Shown here: positions 1 to 6,855 of the stretch, piece after piece
How the letters are laid out: each line of letters starts with the position of its first letter
How positions within the stretch are numbered: the first letter of the stretch is position 1
Assembly (NCBI GenBank): GCA_020201365.1
Contig: JAIVGV010000370.1
Span: 1 to 9,850 of the forward strand
Source: Acidobacteriota bacterium
GTDB lineage: Bacteria; Acidobacteriota; Blastocatellia; Pyrinomonadales; Pyrinomonadaceae
Direction: 5' to 3'
Length of the DNA: 9,850 bases
Position numbers and translations under genes: made by a program
Notes under the pieces: model-generated
Seen by the model: the letters and a program-made list of their open reading frames with translations, nothing else
Databases searched by the model: none
What the model was told of the DNA's origin: nothing

Positions 1-660
1 AGAGGCGAGCGTGGAAATCTTCGAGAGGAAGATGTCGTCGAGCTCGCGCAGGCGGTCGAGGTTGTTGTCAATGATCGTCACGTGCGCGCCCATGCCGACC
101 GCCCTCTTCGCCGCGTTCGTGCCGACGACCCCGCCGCCGATGATGACGACCTTCGCCGCCGGGACGCCGGGCACGCCTCCGAGCAGGACGCCGCGACCGC
201 CCGACATCTTCTCCAGATAGTGCGCGCCGACCTGAATCGCCATGCGACCCGCCACTTCCGACATCGGCGTCAGAAGCGGCAGCGTCCCCCTGCGATCCGT
301 GATCGTCTCGTAGGCGACGCCCGTCACTTTTCGTTCGAGCAGTTGCTTCGTCAGCTCCTCGTCCGGCGCGAGGTGGAGGTAGGTGAACAAGAGTTGCCCC
401 TCGCGCATGCGCGGGTACTCGGGCGCGATGGGCTCTTTCACTTTCACGATCATCTCGCCCTCGCCCCACACGTCGTCCGCCGACTGAAGAATCGTCGCGC
501 CCGCCGTCTCGTACAACCCGCTCTCGAACCCGGAGCCCGCGCCCGCGTCGCGCTCGACGAAGACTTGGTGCCCGGCGTCGTGAAGCGCGCGCACGCCCGC
601 CGGCGTCAGACCGACGCGGTACTCGTTGTCCTTGATCTCTCTGGGGAGTCCGACTTTCAC
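1..660 (-). CDS. ald: Alanine dehydrogenase, N-terminal 220 residues (cut by window edge)
   Basis: NAD-dependent L-alanine dehydrogenase reversibly converts L-alanine to pyruvate and ammonia in the cytoplasm. The reading frame is open for exactly 220 codons from a GTG at 658-660 to the window edge; the family is about 370 residues, so the C-terminal 40% lies outside. It opens with MKVGLPREIKDNEYRVGLTP, the family signature. Visible residues match the well-studied mycobacterial enzyme: Arg15, Lys75 (in VKVKEP) and His96 (in TYLHL) for pyruvate and catalysis, a Rossmann nucleotide loop GGGVVG at 175-180, and Asp198, the NAD ribose ligand at the end of the next strand. GGAG at 671-674 (minus strand) lies 10 bases before the GTG and supports this start. 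A 27-bp perfect hairpin (730-791) lies between it and the upstream aldehyde dehydrogenase gene. No clear promoter was found in the gap, so co-transcription is possible. Identification is secure. Confidence 0.96.
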   Translation of the reverse strand, partial: MKVGLPREIKDNEYRVGLTPAGVRALHDAGHQVFVERDAGAGSGFESGLYETAGATILQSADDVWGEGEMIVKVKEPIAPEYPRMREGQLLFTYLHLAPDEELTKQLLERKVTGVAYETITDRRGTLPLLTPMSEVAGRMAIQVGAHYLEKMSGGRGVLLGGVPGVPAAKVVIIGGGVVGTNAAKRAVGMGAHVTIIDNNLDRLRELDDIFLSKISTLAS

Positions 661-729
661 TGTGGTGAGTCTCCGTTCGTTTTAGTTTCGCCGGGGCAAG
701 AGCCGAACGCTCAACTACTCTTCGCCTTC

Positions 730-791
730 CTTCGCGCCTCCAGCGCCTTCGCGTGAGATAGGTTTCACGCGAAGGCGCTGGAGGCGCGAAG
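730..791. repeat. Perfect 27-bp inverted repeat in the aldehyde dehydrogenase/ald gap
   Basis: Arms at 730-756 and 765-791 are perfect reverse complements of 27 bases around an 8-base loop. On the minus strand it begins 26 bases after the aldehyde dehydrogenase stop codon. Neither side has a T-run, so it is not a textbook Rho-independent terminator, although such a stable stem could still stop or protect transcripts. The left arm carries CCTTCGCG twice (729-736, 746-753). Unlike the other four intergenic inverted repeats here, I see no clean heptamer period in it. Confidence 0.92.
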
Positions 792-817
792 CAAAGATTA
801 AACGCCCGCGCGTCGTC

Positions 818-2395
818 TCACTCGAAGTTCACTTCGTCGATCTGCGCGCGCTGGAGCTTGCCGCTGTAGTCAACGTACACGGACTTCCACTCGCTGAAGA
901 TGTCGAGCACCTGCGTGCCCGCCTCGCGGTGACCGTTGCCGGTCGCCTTCGTGCCGCCGAAGGGCAGGTGGACTTCCGCGCCGATGGTCGAGGAGTTGAC
1001 GTAGAAGATGCCGGTGTACATCTCGTTCATCGCGTGGAAGGCGCGGTTCACGTCGCGCGTGTAGATCGAGGCGGAGAGCCCGTAGCGCACGCCGTTGCCG
1101 ATCCCGATCGCCTCTTCCAGCGAGTCCGCCGGGATGACGCACGTGACGGGACCGAAGATCTCCTCCTGCGCGATCCGCATGTCGGCTTCGACGTCCGCGA
1201 AGACCGTCGGCTCGATGAAGTAGCCGTGCGCGTGCTCGCCCTTCTCCAGACGCTTGCCGCCGCACGCGCGCCGCGCGCCGTCCTCGCGCTCGCCGACTTC
1301 GACGTAGCCCATGATCTTGTGCACGGCGTCGGCGTTGATGACGGGGCCCACGTCCGTGTTCGGATCGCTTCCGTCGCCGACGCGCAGCGCGCGCGCGCGC
1401 TCGACCAACTTTTTAGTGAACTGCTTGTAAACCTTCTTGTGGACGACGAGCCGCGACGAAGCCGTGCAGCGTTGACCGGACGTGCCGAACGCGCCCCAGA
1501 GCGCGCCCTCGATGGCGAGGTCAATGTCGGCGTCGTCCATCACGATGATGACGTTCTTGCCGCCCATCTCCAGCGAGCAGATCGCGTTGCGGTCGGCGCA
1601 AGTCGAAGCGACGATCCGTCCGGTCTCGGTCGAGCCCGTGAAAGAGATTAAACGCACGTCGCGGTGCTCGACGAGCGCGCGCCCTGCCGTGTCGCCGTAG
1701 CCCGCGACGAGGTTGACGACGCCCGCGGGGATGCCGGCTTCTTCGCAAGCCTTCACCAGGTTAAACGTCGAGAGCGGCGTGTCTTCGGCGGGCTTGATGA
1801 CGACGGTGTTGCCGCACACCAGAGCCGGGATCAACTTCCACGAAGGGATCGCCATCGGGAAGTTCCACGGCGTGATGAGCCCGCACACGCCGACGGGCTG
1901 GCGCACGCACATGGCGAACTTGTTGGGCATCTCGGCGGGCGTGGTGAAGCCGTGAAGTCGCCTGCCTTCGCCCGCGGTGTAGTAGGTGCAGTCAATCGCC
2001 TCCTGCACGTCGCCGCCGGTCTCCTTTAAGACCTTGCCCATCTCGCGCGTCATCTCGGCGGCGAAGCGATCCTTGTTGCGGATGAGAATCTCGCCGAGGC
2101 GGAAGAGCAACTCCGCCCGCCGCGGCGCGGGCGTGTGTCGCCAGCGGTCGAACGCCGCGCGCGCGGCTTCGACGGCGCGGTTCACGTCCGTCGCGGTCGA
2201 GGCGGGGAAGCGCCCCACCACGTCGCGCGTGTCCGCCGGGTTCGCGTTCTCGAACCACTCGCCGGATACGGAGGCGACCCACTCGCCGCCGATGTAGTTG
2301 TGGAAGGTCTTGACCTGCGCGCGCGCCGAGGAAGAGGGCGCGCGCCCCTGCGATCTCTTCGCGGATTTGGAGAGTGCCTTGCGGGCTTGTGCCAT
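818..2395 (-). CDS. NAD(P)-dependent aldehyde dehydrogenase (ALDH superfamily)
   Basis: A 525-residue cytoplasmic aldehyde dehydrogenase that oxidises an aldehyde or semialdehyde to the acid. The full set of superfamily motifs is present: oxyanion Asn178 in ITPWNF, cofactor-binding Lys201 in VVIKPAE, the Rossmann segment SFTGSTETG (251-259), general base Glu276 in LEMGGKN, catalytic Cys310 in GQRCT and the EEIFGP motif (411-416). The sequence resembles semialdehyde-type enzymes (alpha-ketoglutarate semialdehyde, pyrroline-5-carboxylate or piperideine-6-carboxylate dehydrogenases), but I cannot fix the substrate. A basic, Ala/Ser-rich tail of about 28 residues precedes the conserved NYIGGEW start. 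I chose the ATG at 2393-2395. The frame stays open to an ATG at 2470, but that extension is encoded by the heptamer repeat and would add a nonsense-like N-terminus. There is no good Shine-Dalgarno sequence. The neighbouring ald may suggest amino-acid catabolism; that is inference. Confidence 0.95.
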   Translation of the reverse strand: MAQARKALSKSAKRSQGRAPSSSARAQVKTFHNYIGGEWVASVSGEWFENANPADTRDVVGRFPASTATDVNRAVEAARAAFDRWRHTPAPRRAELLFRLGEILIRNKDRFAAEMTREMGKVLKETGGDVQEAIDCTYYTAGEGRRLHGFTTPAEMPNKFAMCVRQPVGVCGLITPWNFPMAIPSWKLIPALVCGNTVVIKPAEDTPLSTFNLVKACEEAGIPAGVVNLVAGYGDTAGRALVEHRDVRLISFTGSTETGRIVASTCADRNAICSLEMGGKNVIIVMDDADIDLAIEGALWGAFGTSGQRCTASSRLVVHKKVYKQFTKKLVERARALRVGDGSDPNTDVGPVINADAVHKIMGYVEVGEREDGARRACGGKRLEKGEHAHGYFIEPTVFADVEADMRIAQEEIFGPVTCVIPADSLEEAIGIGNGVRYGLSASIYTRDVNRAFHAMNEMYTGIFYVNSSTIGAEVHLPFGGTKATGNGHREAGTQVLDIFSEWKSVYVDYSGKLQRAQIDEVNFE

Positions 2396-2400
2396 AGGAA

Positions 2401-2491
2401 GTGACGGGTGACAGGTGGCGGGTGACGGGTGACAGGCAAGAAGTCTTGACGCCCTTCTCTTACCCGTCACCTGTCACTGTTCGCCCGTCAC
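2401..2491. repeat. Heptanucleotide inverted repeat, GTGACRG family
   Basis: The left arm (2401-2435) is five head-to-tail 7-base units: GTGACGG, GTGACAG, GTGGCGG, GTGACGG, GTGACAG. The right arm (2463-2490) has the same family inverted: CCCGTCA, CCTGTCA, CTGTTCG, CCCGTCA. Aligning 2401-2428 with 2464-2491 gives a stem of four heptamers in which the outer and inner units pair perfectly and the two middle ones imperfectly. The intervening 35 bases equal five units. The right end overlaps the htrA stop codon (2488-2490) and the left end lies 5 bases before the aldehyde dehydrogenase ATG, so the element fills the whole gap. Confidence 0.93.
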
Positions 2492-3796
2492 TGGTATGTG
2501 AACTGCTTCAACTGCTGGAGCACCGTGCCGTCGCCGACGGCGATCGCGACGTTGAGCACGACCGGGTCGCCGGGCTTGAGCGTCGCGACGATGCGCTCGA
2601 AGTCCGCGAGCGTGTTGACGGGCGTGCGGTTGATCTTCTGGATGACCATGTTCTCGCGCACGTCGGCGTCCGCCGCGAGCCCGGCGGGGTCAACGTCCTT
2701 GACGAGCAGACCGCGCACGTTCTTCAAGCCGTGCTCGTTGGCGAGCTGCGGCGTCAGCTCGCTCAAGGTCAGACCGAGCTTCGGTCTGTCGTCCGACCCG
2801 GCGCCGAGCTTCTTGATCTCCGCGGGCTTCGTCGTCGGTCGCGGCGTCGCCTCGCCGTCGCTCGACGCGGGGCGCTCGCCGACCGCCACGCTCACCGTCC
2901 GGCGCTCCATCTTGCCGTTCACGTCGCGCAGGTAGGCGAGGCTGACGGTCTGCCCGACGGGCGTCGCGGCGATGCGGTTGATCAGGTCTTGCGAGTTCGT
3001 GATCGGCTGACCGTCCATCTCGACGACGATGTCGCCGACCTGCACGCCCGCCTTCTGCGCCGGACCTTCCTTCATGTCCGTGATGATCGCGCCCTTCGCC
3101 TCGGGCAGGTTGTAGACGCGCGCGTACTCAGCCTTCACCGAGTCGAGATAGACGCCGAGGTAGCCGCGAGCCGATGGCGAGCACCCAGTCGCCGACCTGC
3201 ACGGACGCGGAGTCGCCGAGCTTGACGACGGGCAGATCGCGCGCCGCGTTGATCTTGACGACCGCGAGGTCGGTCGCCGCGTCCTCGCCGACGACCGCGC
3301 CGCGCAAGACCTCGCCCGACTGCAGGCGCACGGTGATGCGCGTCGCGTCCTCGATGACGTGCTTGTTCGTCAGGATGTAGCCCTTCGCGTCAACGATGAA
3401 GCCGGAGCCGACGCCGCGCGAGGGTCGCCGCATCTGGTGGCGGAACATGTCCATCAGCGGGTTGTTGTCGTTACCGCCCGCGCCCTCCTTGCTGTCCTCG
3501 TCGTCGTCGCCGCCCTTCGCCGCGTCCTGCGGCGTCGTCACCGTGTCTATGTTGACGACCGCCGGCTCGACCCGGCTCGCGATCTCGGCGAACGACGCCG
3601 ACAGGGCTTCGGGCGCGCGCGCGATCTGCGCGGTCGTCGCGCCGCCCTGCGCGACGGTCGTGCGCCCGGCGAGCAGCGCGCCGACCGAGACGCCGACCAC
3701 GAGGCACGCCGCGGCGAGCGCCGCGATCCACACGCGCAGCCGCCGCAAGATCACACGCTCCGCCTCGCCGTTCGATCCGTTCGGTAACTGGTACAT
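2488..3796 (-). pseudogene. HtrA/Deg-family serine protease, disrupted: catalytic-serine segment lost with frameshift
   Basis: Homologue of the envelope protease/chaperone HtrA (DegP/DegQ/DegS group). The 5' part encodes a cytoplasmic start, a membrane anchor or signal segment (about residues 22-44), an acidic low-complexity stretch (about 95-112), and the first half of the trypsin-like domain with catalytic His146 (TNKHVI) and Asp176 (ATDLAVV). After VLAIGS (205-210) the frame runs into 12 unrelated residues and stops at 3128. The 3' part resumes in another frame near 3168 with RGYLGVYLDSV, then two PDZ domains (GAIITDMKEG; KLGLTLSEL onward) to the stop at 2488. About 90 residues normally lie between these points, including GNSGGP with the nucleophilic serine; none are present. 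The start is the ATG at 3794-3796, backed by AAGGAG five bases upstream. A complete two-PDZ HtrA is expected to be about 500 residues. Either a real inactivating deletion or an assembly error; the sequence alone cannot decide. Confidence 0.88.
3160..3176 (-). other. Deletion/frameshift junction in htrA
   Basis: On the minus strand the codons GTG CTC GCC ATC GGC TCG (VLAIGS) run directly into CGGCTACCTCGGC. Shifted by one base, that same stretch reads CGC GGC TAC CTC GGC (RGYLG), which in HtrA proteins follows the end of the protease domain. The junction therefore lies at about 3163-3172. The lost length is not a multiple of three, because the two frames differ. Confidence 0.85.
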
Positions 3797-3801
3797 AAAA
3801 A

Positions 3802-3807
3802 CTCCTT
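3802..3807 (-). promoter_or_regulatory. Ribosome binding site of the htrA remnant
   Basis: AAGGAG on the minus strand is followed by five T residues and then the ATG at 3796. It decides the start: the frame is also open to an ATG at 3871, but that one has no comparable site and would place 25 basic residues before the membrane segment. Confidence 0.8.
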
Positions 3808-3970
3808 GACCGCCTCGAACTGCCGTCCCCTTGATCGTCCCCCGCGCCCGCGCCCGAAAAATCCGGCGCACAGTAACGAACGCCCGGCGCGCCGCGTCCG
3901 TTCCCGAATCCCGCGCCGAACTCGCCGGGCGGTCGCCCTGCTGAGTCCCGACGCCGGATTCGATTGGCTG

Positions 3971-3999
3971 AGTATAACGAAACCGCGGACGCGCCGCAA
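3971..3999 (-). promoter_or_regulatory. Candidate sigma-70-type promoter for the htrA remnant
   Basis: On the minus strand, TTGCGG (3994-3999) is separated by 17 bases from TATACT (3971-3976), close to the -35/-10 consensus. Transcription would start near 3964 and leave a leader of roughly 165 bases before the ATG at 3796. It lies back to back with the plus-strand candidate at 4021-4050. This rests on consensus match only. Confidence 0.5.
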
Positions 4000-4020
4000 A
4001 GAGATCGCCACACGTGCGTG

Positions 4021-4050
4021 TTGACCCGCGCCTCGGCGCGAGAGTATGTT
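4021..4050 (+). promoter_or_regulatory. Candidate promoter for the secreted protein gene at 4092, with a palindrome in the spacer
   Basis: TTGACC (4021-4026) and TATGTT (4045-4050) are spaced by 18 bases, about 40 bases before the ATG at 4092. The spacer contains a perfect inverted repeat, CGCGCC-TC-GGCGCG (4027-4040), where a repressor or MerR-type regulator could sit. In such GC-rich DNA a short palindrome may also be chance. Consensus match only. Confidence 0.45.
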
Positions 4051-4091
4051 AACGCGCCGACGGGCGCCAGCCGCCCGCGCGAGGTTTTACG

Positions 4092-4730
4092 ATGACGCAC
4101 GACACCTCCGTCACGCACGCCACAACCCGCACCCTGCTCGCCGCCGCGTTCGCCTCAGCGCTCTGCCTCGCCGCGCAGCCCGCGACCGTGAGCGCGCAGT
4201 CGAGTCGCTCCGCCGTGGATCGCGGCGTCGCGCTGCGCAAAGCCGACGAGGCGCGAGAGATGGAGATGAAGCGCCTGGAGTTGGCGCGCGAGGCGCGAGC
4301 CGAGAGCTCGCCGGCGGCGCGCCTCGCGCTCAGGCAGATCGGCGAAGACTTCCGGCAGATGCAGATCGTCAACAACGAGATGATGCGCGCCGCCTTCCCC
4401 GCAGGCGCGCCGCGCGCGCTCGACTACGACGGCATCGCGAAGGCGACCGCCGAGATCAACCGCCGCGCCGCGCGCCTGCGCGCGAACCTACAGTTCCCCA
4501 GGGCGCAGGGCGACCCGGGGGGCGGGGCGGGGCGCGAGATCGGCGGGGAGCGCGAGATGCGCTCGTCGCTCCTCTCGCTCGACGGGTTGATCACCAGCTT
4601 CGTCAACAACCCCACCTTCCGCAAGCAGGGCGTGCTCGACGCGCAGGAGTCGGCGCGCGCCCACCGCGACCTCCAAGCCGTCATCAGGCTCAGCCAGAAG
4701 ATCAGACAGCGCGCCGACAGGCTGAAATGA
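4092..4730 (+). CDS. Secreted, helix-rich hypothetical protein
   Basis: This 212-residue protein belongs to no family I can name with a function. It has a signal peptide: short N-terminal region, hydrophobic stretch LLAAAFASALCLAA (15-28) and a likely cleavage site after VSA (33-35), leaving a mature protein beginning QSSRS. The mature part is rich in Ala, Arg and Glu and looks largely helical: charged helices at about 40-105 (KADEAREMEMKRLELAREAR), a segment DYDGIAKATAEINRRAARLR (111-130), a glycine-rich linker (140-152), then SLLSLDGLITSFVNNPTF (159-176) and a C-terminal helical segment (184-212). There is one Cys, inside the signal peptide, too far from the cleavage site for a lipobox. GAGG at 4081-4084, seven bases before the ATG, supports the start. 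It is divergent from htrA and convergent with the transporter gene. An extracytoplasmic location is well supported; function is unknown. Confidence 0.85.
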   Translation: MTHDTSVTHATTRTLLAAAFASALCLAAQPATVSAQSSRSAVDRGVALRKADEAREMEMKRLELAREARAESSPAARLALRQIGEDFRQMQIVNNEMMRAAFPAGAPRALDYDGIAKATAEINRRAARLRANLQFPRAQGDPGGGAGREIGGEREMRSSLLSLDGLITSFVNNPTFRKQGVLDAQESARAHRDLQAVIRLSQKIRQRADRLK

Positions 4731-4812
4731 AAACGCTGGACGAGGAACGATGTACGATGAAGTAAAGACGGGTCGTCCTACTCCATCGTTCCTCGTCCCG
4801 ACTCCAGCGTTT
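4731..4812. repeat. Heptanucleotide inverted repeat between convergent genes, possible bidirectional terminator
   Basis: The left arm 4731-4752 (AAACGCTGGA followed by CGAGGAACGATG) pairs perfectly with 4803-4812 and 4784-4795. The only interruption is an extra 7 bases, TCCCGAC (4796-4802), on the right arm: a one-unit slip. Reading the left side gives ACGNNGR-like heptamers: ACGCTGG, ACGAGGA, ACGATGT, ACGATGA. It begins at the base after the stop codon at 4728-4730 and ends 4 bases before the transporter stop (4817-4819). A/T-containing flanks (AAAA on the left, TTTCTCTCT on the right) make a bidirectional terminator plausible. Confidence 0.92.
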
Positions 4813-4816
4813 CTCT

Positions 4817-5770
4817 CTAGTCGTCCGCCTCCGGCTCACCCCTCCGCCTCCCGCCCCACCGCAGCTCCGAGACGACGACCCCGGCGATGACGAGCGCCGC
4901 GCCCGCGTAGCCGCGCGCCGTCAGCCACTCCGCGCCGCCGCGGAAGGCGACGGCGAAGGCGTTGGCGAAGACGGGCTCAAGGCTGAAGATGATCGCCGCG
5001 TGCGTCGCAGACGTGCGCGCCTGCCCCCACGTCCACAGGAAGAAGACGGCGAAGGTCGCGACGACCGAGAGGTACGCGAGCTGCCACACGACGCGCTCGT
5101 CCCAACGAAGCGGCGCAAACTCGCGCGCGACGAACGCGGGCAGCGCGCCCGCGCCGAAGGCGAGCCCGCACGCGCGCGCGAAGAGCCACACGGCGACGAC
5201 GAACGCGCCCGCCGAAGTGATCTGCAAGACCGTGATCTCGCTCGTCTCGTAGCGCCGCGCGTAGACGCTCAGCAGCGTGATGTGCACCGCGAAGGCGGCG
5301 GTCGAGACGAGCGTCAGCGCGTCGCCCAGGTTGACGGAGCCCGCGCCCCGCGGCGCGAGGATCAGCGCGCCGCCCGCGGACGCGAGCACGATGCCGACGA
5401 GATTCTCGACGCCCGGTCGCGCGCGCAAGATGGCGTAAGCGGCGAACGGCACGAGCGGCGTGGTGAGCCCCGTGATGAAAGCGGACTTTGAGGCGGTCGT
5501 GTAAACCTGCCCGGCGGCTTGCAGCGCGAACCCGACGCCCATCAGCAGCCCGAGCAGCGCGCCCGCCCCGCGCGCCCCGCGCGACGCGCGGAAGAACTGC
5601 CGCCGGAAGAGCGCGATCATCAGCACGCTCGCCACCGCGAAGCGTACCGTCATGTACGCGAGCGGAGACCAGCGCGCGAGGATGTCCTTCGCCATGAAGA
5701 AGGTCGTCCCCCACACGAGCGTCGTCAGGACGAGCGCGCCGTCGGCGGCGAGGTTGGATTTAAGACGCAT
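4817..5770 (-). CDS. EamA-type (drug/metabolite transporter superfamily) membrane protein
   Basis: A 317-residue integral inner-membrane protein, the usual size for the family, with about ten hydrophobic segments forming two EamA halves. The first half opens with ALVLTTLVWGTTFFMAKDIL, the typical first helix with its WG-S/T-F motif. The second begins around NLGDALTLVSTAAFAVHITL, and AIIFSLEPVFANAFAV is the characteristic EP-containing helix near the end. The C-terminus is short, basic then acidic, and probably cytoplasmic. Members export amino acids, metabolites or drugs, mostly by proton exchange; the substrate cannot be read from sequence. I chose the ATG at 5768-5770, which starts MRLKSNLAADG. 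The frame continues upstream to 5848, but that part is encoded by the heptamer repeat. No Shine-Dalgarno sequence is evident. Family assignment is secure, substrate unknown. Confidence 0.94.
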   Translation of the reverse strand: MRLKSNLAADGALVLTTLVWGTTFFMAKDILARWSPLAYMTVRFAVASVLMIALFRRQFFRASRGARGAGALLGLLMGVGFALQAAGQVYTTASKSAFITGLTTPLVPFAAYAILRARPGVENLVGIVLASAGGALILAPRGAGSVNLGDALTLVSTAAFAVHITLLSVYARRYETSEITVLQITSAGAFVVAVWLFARACGLAFGAGALPAFVAREFAPLRWDERVVWQLAYLSVVATFAVFFLWTWGQARTSATHAAIIFSLEPVFANAFAVAFRGGAEWLTARGYAGAALVIAGVVVSELRWGGRRRGEPEADD

Positions 5771-5782
5771 CGCACGAGACAA

Positions 5783-5861
5783 AGTACTGAGTACTGAGTG
5801 CCGGGTACTGAGCGGAAAGCAACTCGCTTCTTTCTCAGCACTCAGCACTCAGCACTCAGCA
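5783..5861. repeat. Heptanucleotide inverted repeat, TACTGAG/CTCAGCA family
   Basis: The left arm 5785-5812 has four units: TACTGAG, TACTGAG, TGCCGGG, TACTGAG. The right arm 5834-5861 is four perfect tandem copies of CTCAGCA. The arms are 28 bases each with a 21-base loop (three unit lengths). On the minus strand, from which both neighbouring genes are transcribed, nearly every non-Watson-Crick position becomes a G-U pair. The element occupies most of the gap between the dehydrogenase stop (5875-5877) and the transporter ATG (5770). Confidence 0.95.
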
Positions 5862-5874
5862 CTTCTTTCGCTGT

Positions 5875-6840
5875 TCACGGTCGCAGCAGGACTTTCAGCA
5901 CGCCCGCTTCAGCCGCGCGCGCCATCGCGCCGACGCCCTCGGCGAGCGGGAACTCACAGCCGATTAAACTCTCGACGTCAACGCGATCCGCCTTCAACAG
6001 TTCGAGCGCCGGGGCGAAGCGACCGCAGCGCGAGCCGACGACCGCGATCTCGCCCACGACGACGCGCGAGGCGTCGAACTCGGTCGCCCCGTGGAAGGTT
6101 GATTTAAGGACGAGCGTGCCGCGCGGTCTGAGGATGCCGAGCGCGAGATCGAAGCCGGACGGCGAGCCCGTCGCTTCGACGACCACGTCGAAGGGGCGCG
6201 GGAGTTTCGCGGCGTTCAACTGATCGAGTCGCACGGTCTCGACGCCGCGCCGCCGCGCGATCCCGAGTTTCGCGTCGTGCTTGCCGACGAGCGTCACGTC
6301 CGCGCCCGTCAGCGCGGCGAGAGCCTGCGCGCAGAGCAGCCCCAACTTGCCGTCGCCCAGAACGGCGACGCGCGCGCCGTCCTCAACCTTCACGCGCTCG
6401 GCGATCCCGCACGCGGCGGCGAGCGGCTCGGTGAAGACCGCGCGCTCGTCAGAGATTTCGTCGGGCACTTCGAGCAGGTTCACGGCGGGCAGGCGCAAAA
6501 CTTCGGCGTGCGCGCCGTCGCGCCCGACGATGCCGAGCACCGTGCGCGTCGCACAGTGGCGCGGATCGCCCGCGGCGCACAGCTCGCAGCGGCCGCACCC
6601 CGCGTTGATCTCGCCGACGACGCGGCGACCGACGAGCTCGCGCGCGCCCTCCGCCTCCTCGACCACGCCGACGAACTCGTGCCCCAGCGTGCCACGGAAG
6701 CCCGCGTACCCGCGCGCGATCTCAAGATCGGTGTTGCAAATCCCCGAAAGCACGACGCGCACCAGCGCCTCGCCGTCCGCGCGCGGCGCGGCGACTTCGG
6801 CGGCGCGCAGCCGCCCGTCTTCGTAGCGAAGTGCGAGCAT
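5875..6840 (-). CDS. Zinc-dependent medium-chain dehydrogenase (alcohol dehydrogenase-like)
   Basis: A 321-residue NAD(P)-dependent dehydrogenase of the zinc-containing medium-chain (MDR) superfamily. Catalytic-zinc ligands are visible as Cys35 (GICNTD), His54-Glu55 (GHEFVG) and Glu139 in FTEPLA, the arrangement of the sorbitol/threonine dehydrogenase branch. The structural-zinc lobe has all four cysteines: Cys82, Cys85, Cys88 and Cys96. The Rossmann loop reads GDGKLG (162-167) rather than the more usual GxGxxG with Gly or Ala in the second position; the following strand ends VTLVGKH. Overall length is slightly short of the usual 340-350 because loops are compact. The start is the ATG at 6838-6840 (MLALRYEDGRL). 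An in-frame start at 6918 would add repeat-encoded residues. It lies between two heptamer inverted repeats, in line with the transporter gene downstream. The substrate (alcohol, polyol or amino alcohol) cannot be determined. Confidence 0.94.
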   Translation of the reverse strand: MLALRYEDGRLRAAEVAAPRADGEALVRVVLSGICNTDLEIARGYAGFRGTLGHEFVGVVEEAEGARELVGRRVVGEINAGCGRCELCAAGDPRHCATRTVLGIVGRDGAHAEVLRLPAVNLLEVPDEISDERAVFTEPLAAACGIAERVKVEDGARVAVLGDGKLGLLCAQALAALTGADVTLVGKHDAKLGIARRRGVETVRLDQLNAAKLPRPFDVVVEATGSPSGFDLALGILRPRGTLVLKSTFHGATEFDASRVVVGEIAVVGSRCGRFAPALELLKADRVDVESLIGCEFPLAEGVGAMARAAEAGVLKVLLRP

Positions 6841-6855
6841 GAAAAGCCGTCCGCG

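Noticed and set aside
661..729. A promoter for ald upstream of its GTG
   Set aside because: Possible boxes (TTGAGC, TAAAAC on the minus strand) are wrongly spaced; no convincing match.
82..756. A 224-codon plus-strand open frame opposite ald
   Set aside because: Low-complexity Arg/His/Ala/Leu-rich product; the opposite strand encodes alanine dehydrogenase with its catalytic residues.
929..1651. A 240-codon plus-strand open frame opposite the aldehyde dehydrogenase
   Set aside because: GC-rich antisense shadow of a gene with complete ALDH motifs.
818..2395. Naming the aldehyde dehydrogenase as a specific semialdehyde or pyrroline-5-carboxylate dehydrogenase
   Set aside because: Only general superfamily motifs can be read by eye; substrate assignment needs a phylogeny against characterised enzymes.
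2401..2491. CRISPR-like short tandem repeats
   Set aside because: Units are 7 bases with no spacers, arranged as an inverted repeat, and no cas gene is present.
3128..3138. Independent start of a PDZ-only protein at GTG 3138
   Set aside because: There is no ribosome binding site before it, and the preceding codons in that frame encode the conserved RGYLGV segment, so it is the remainder of htrA rather than a gene of its own.
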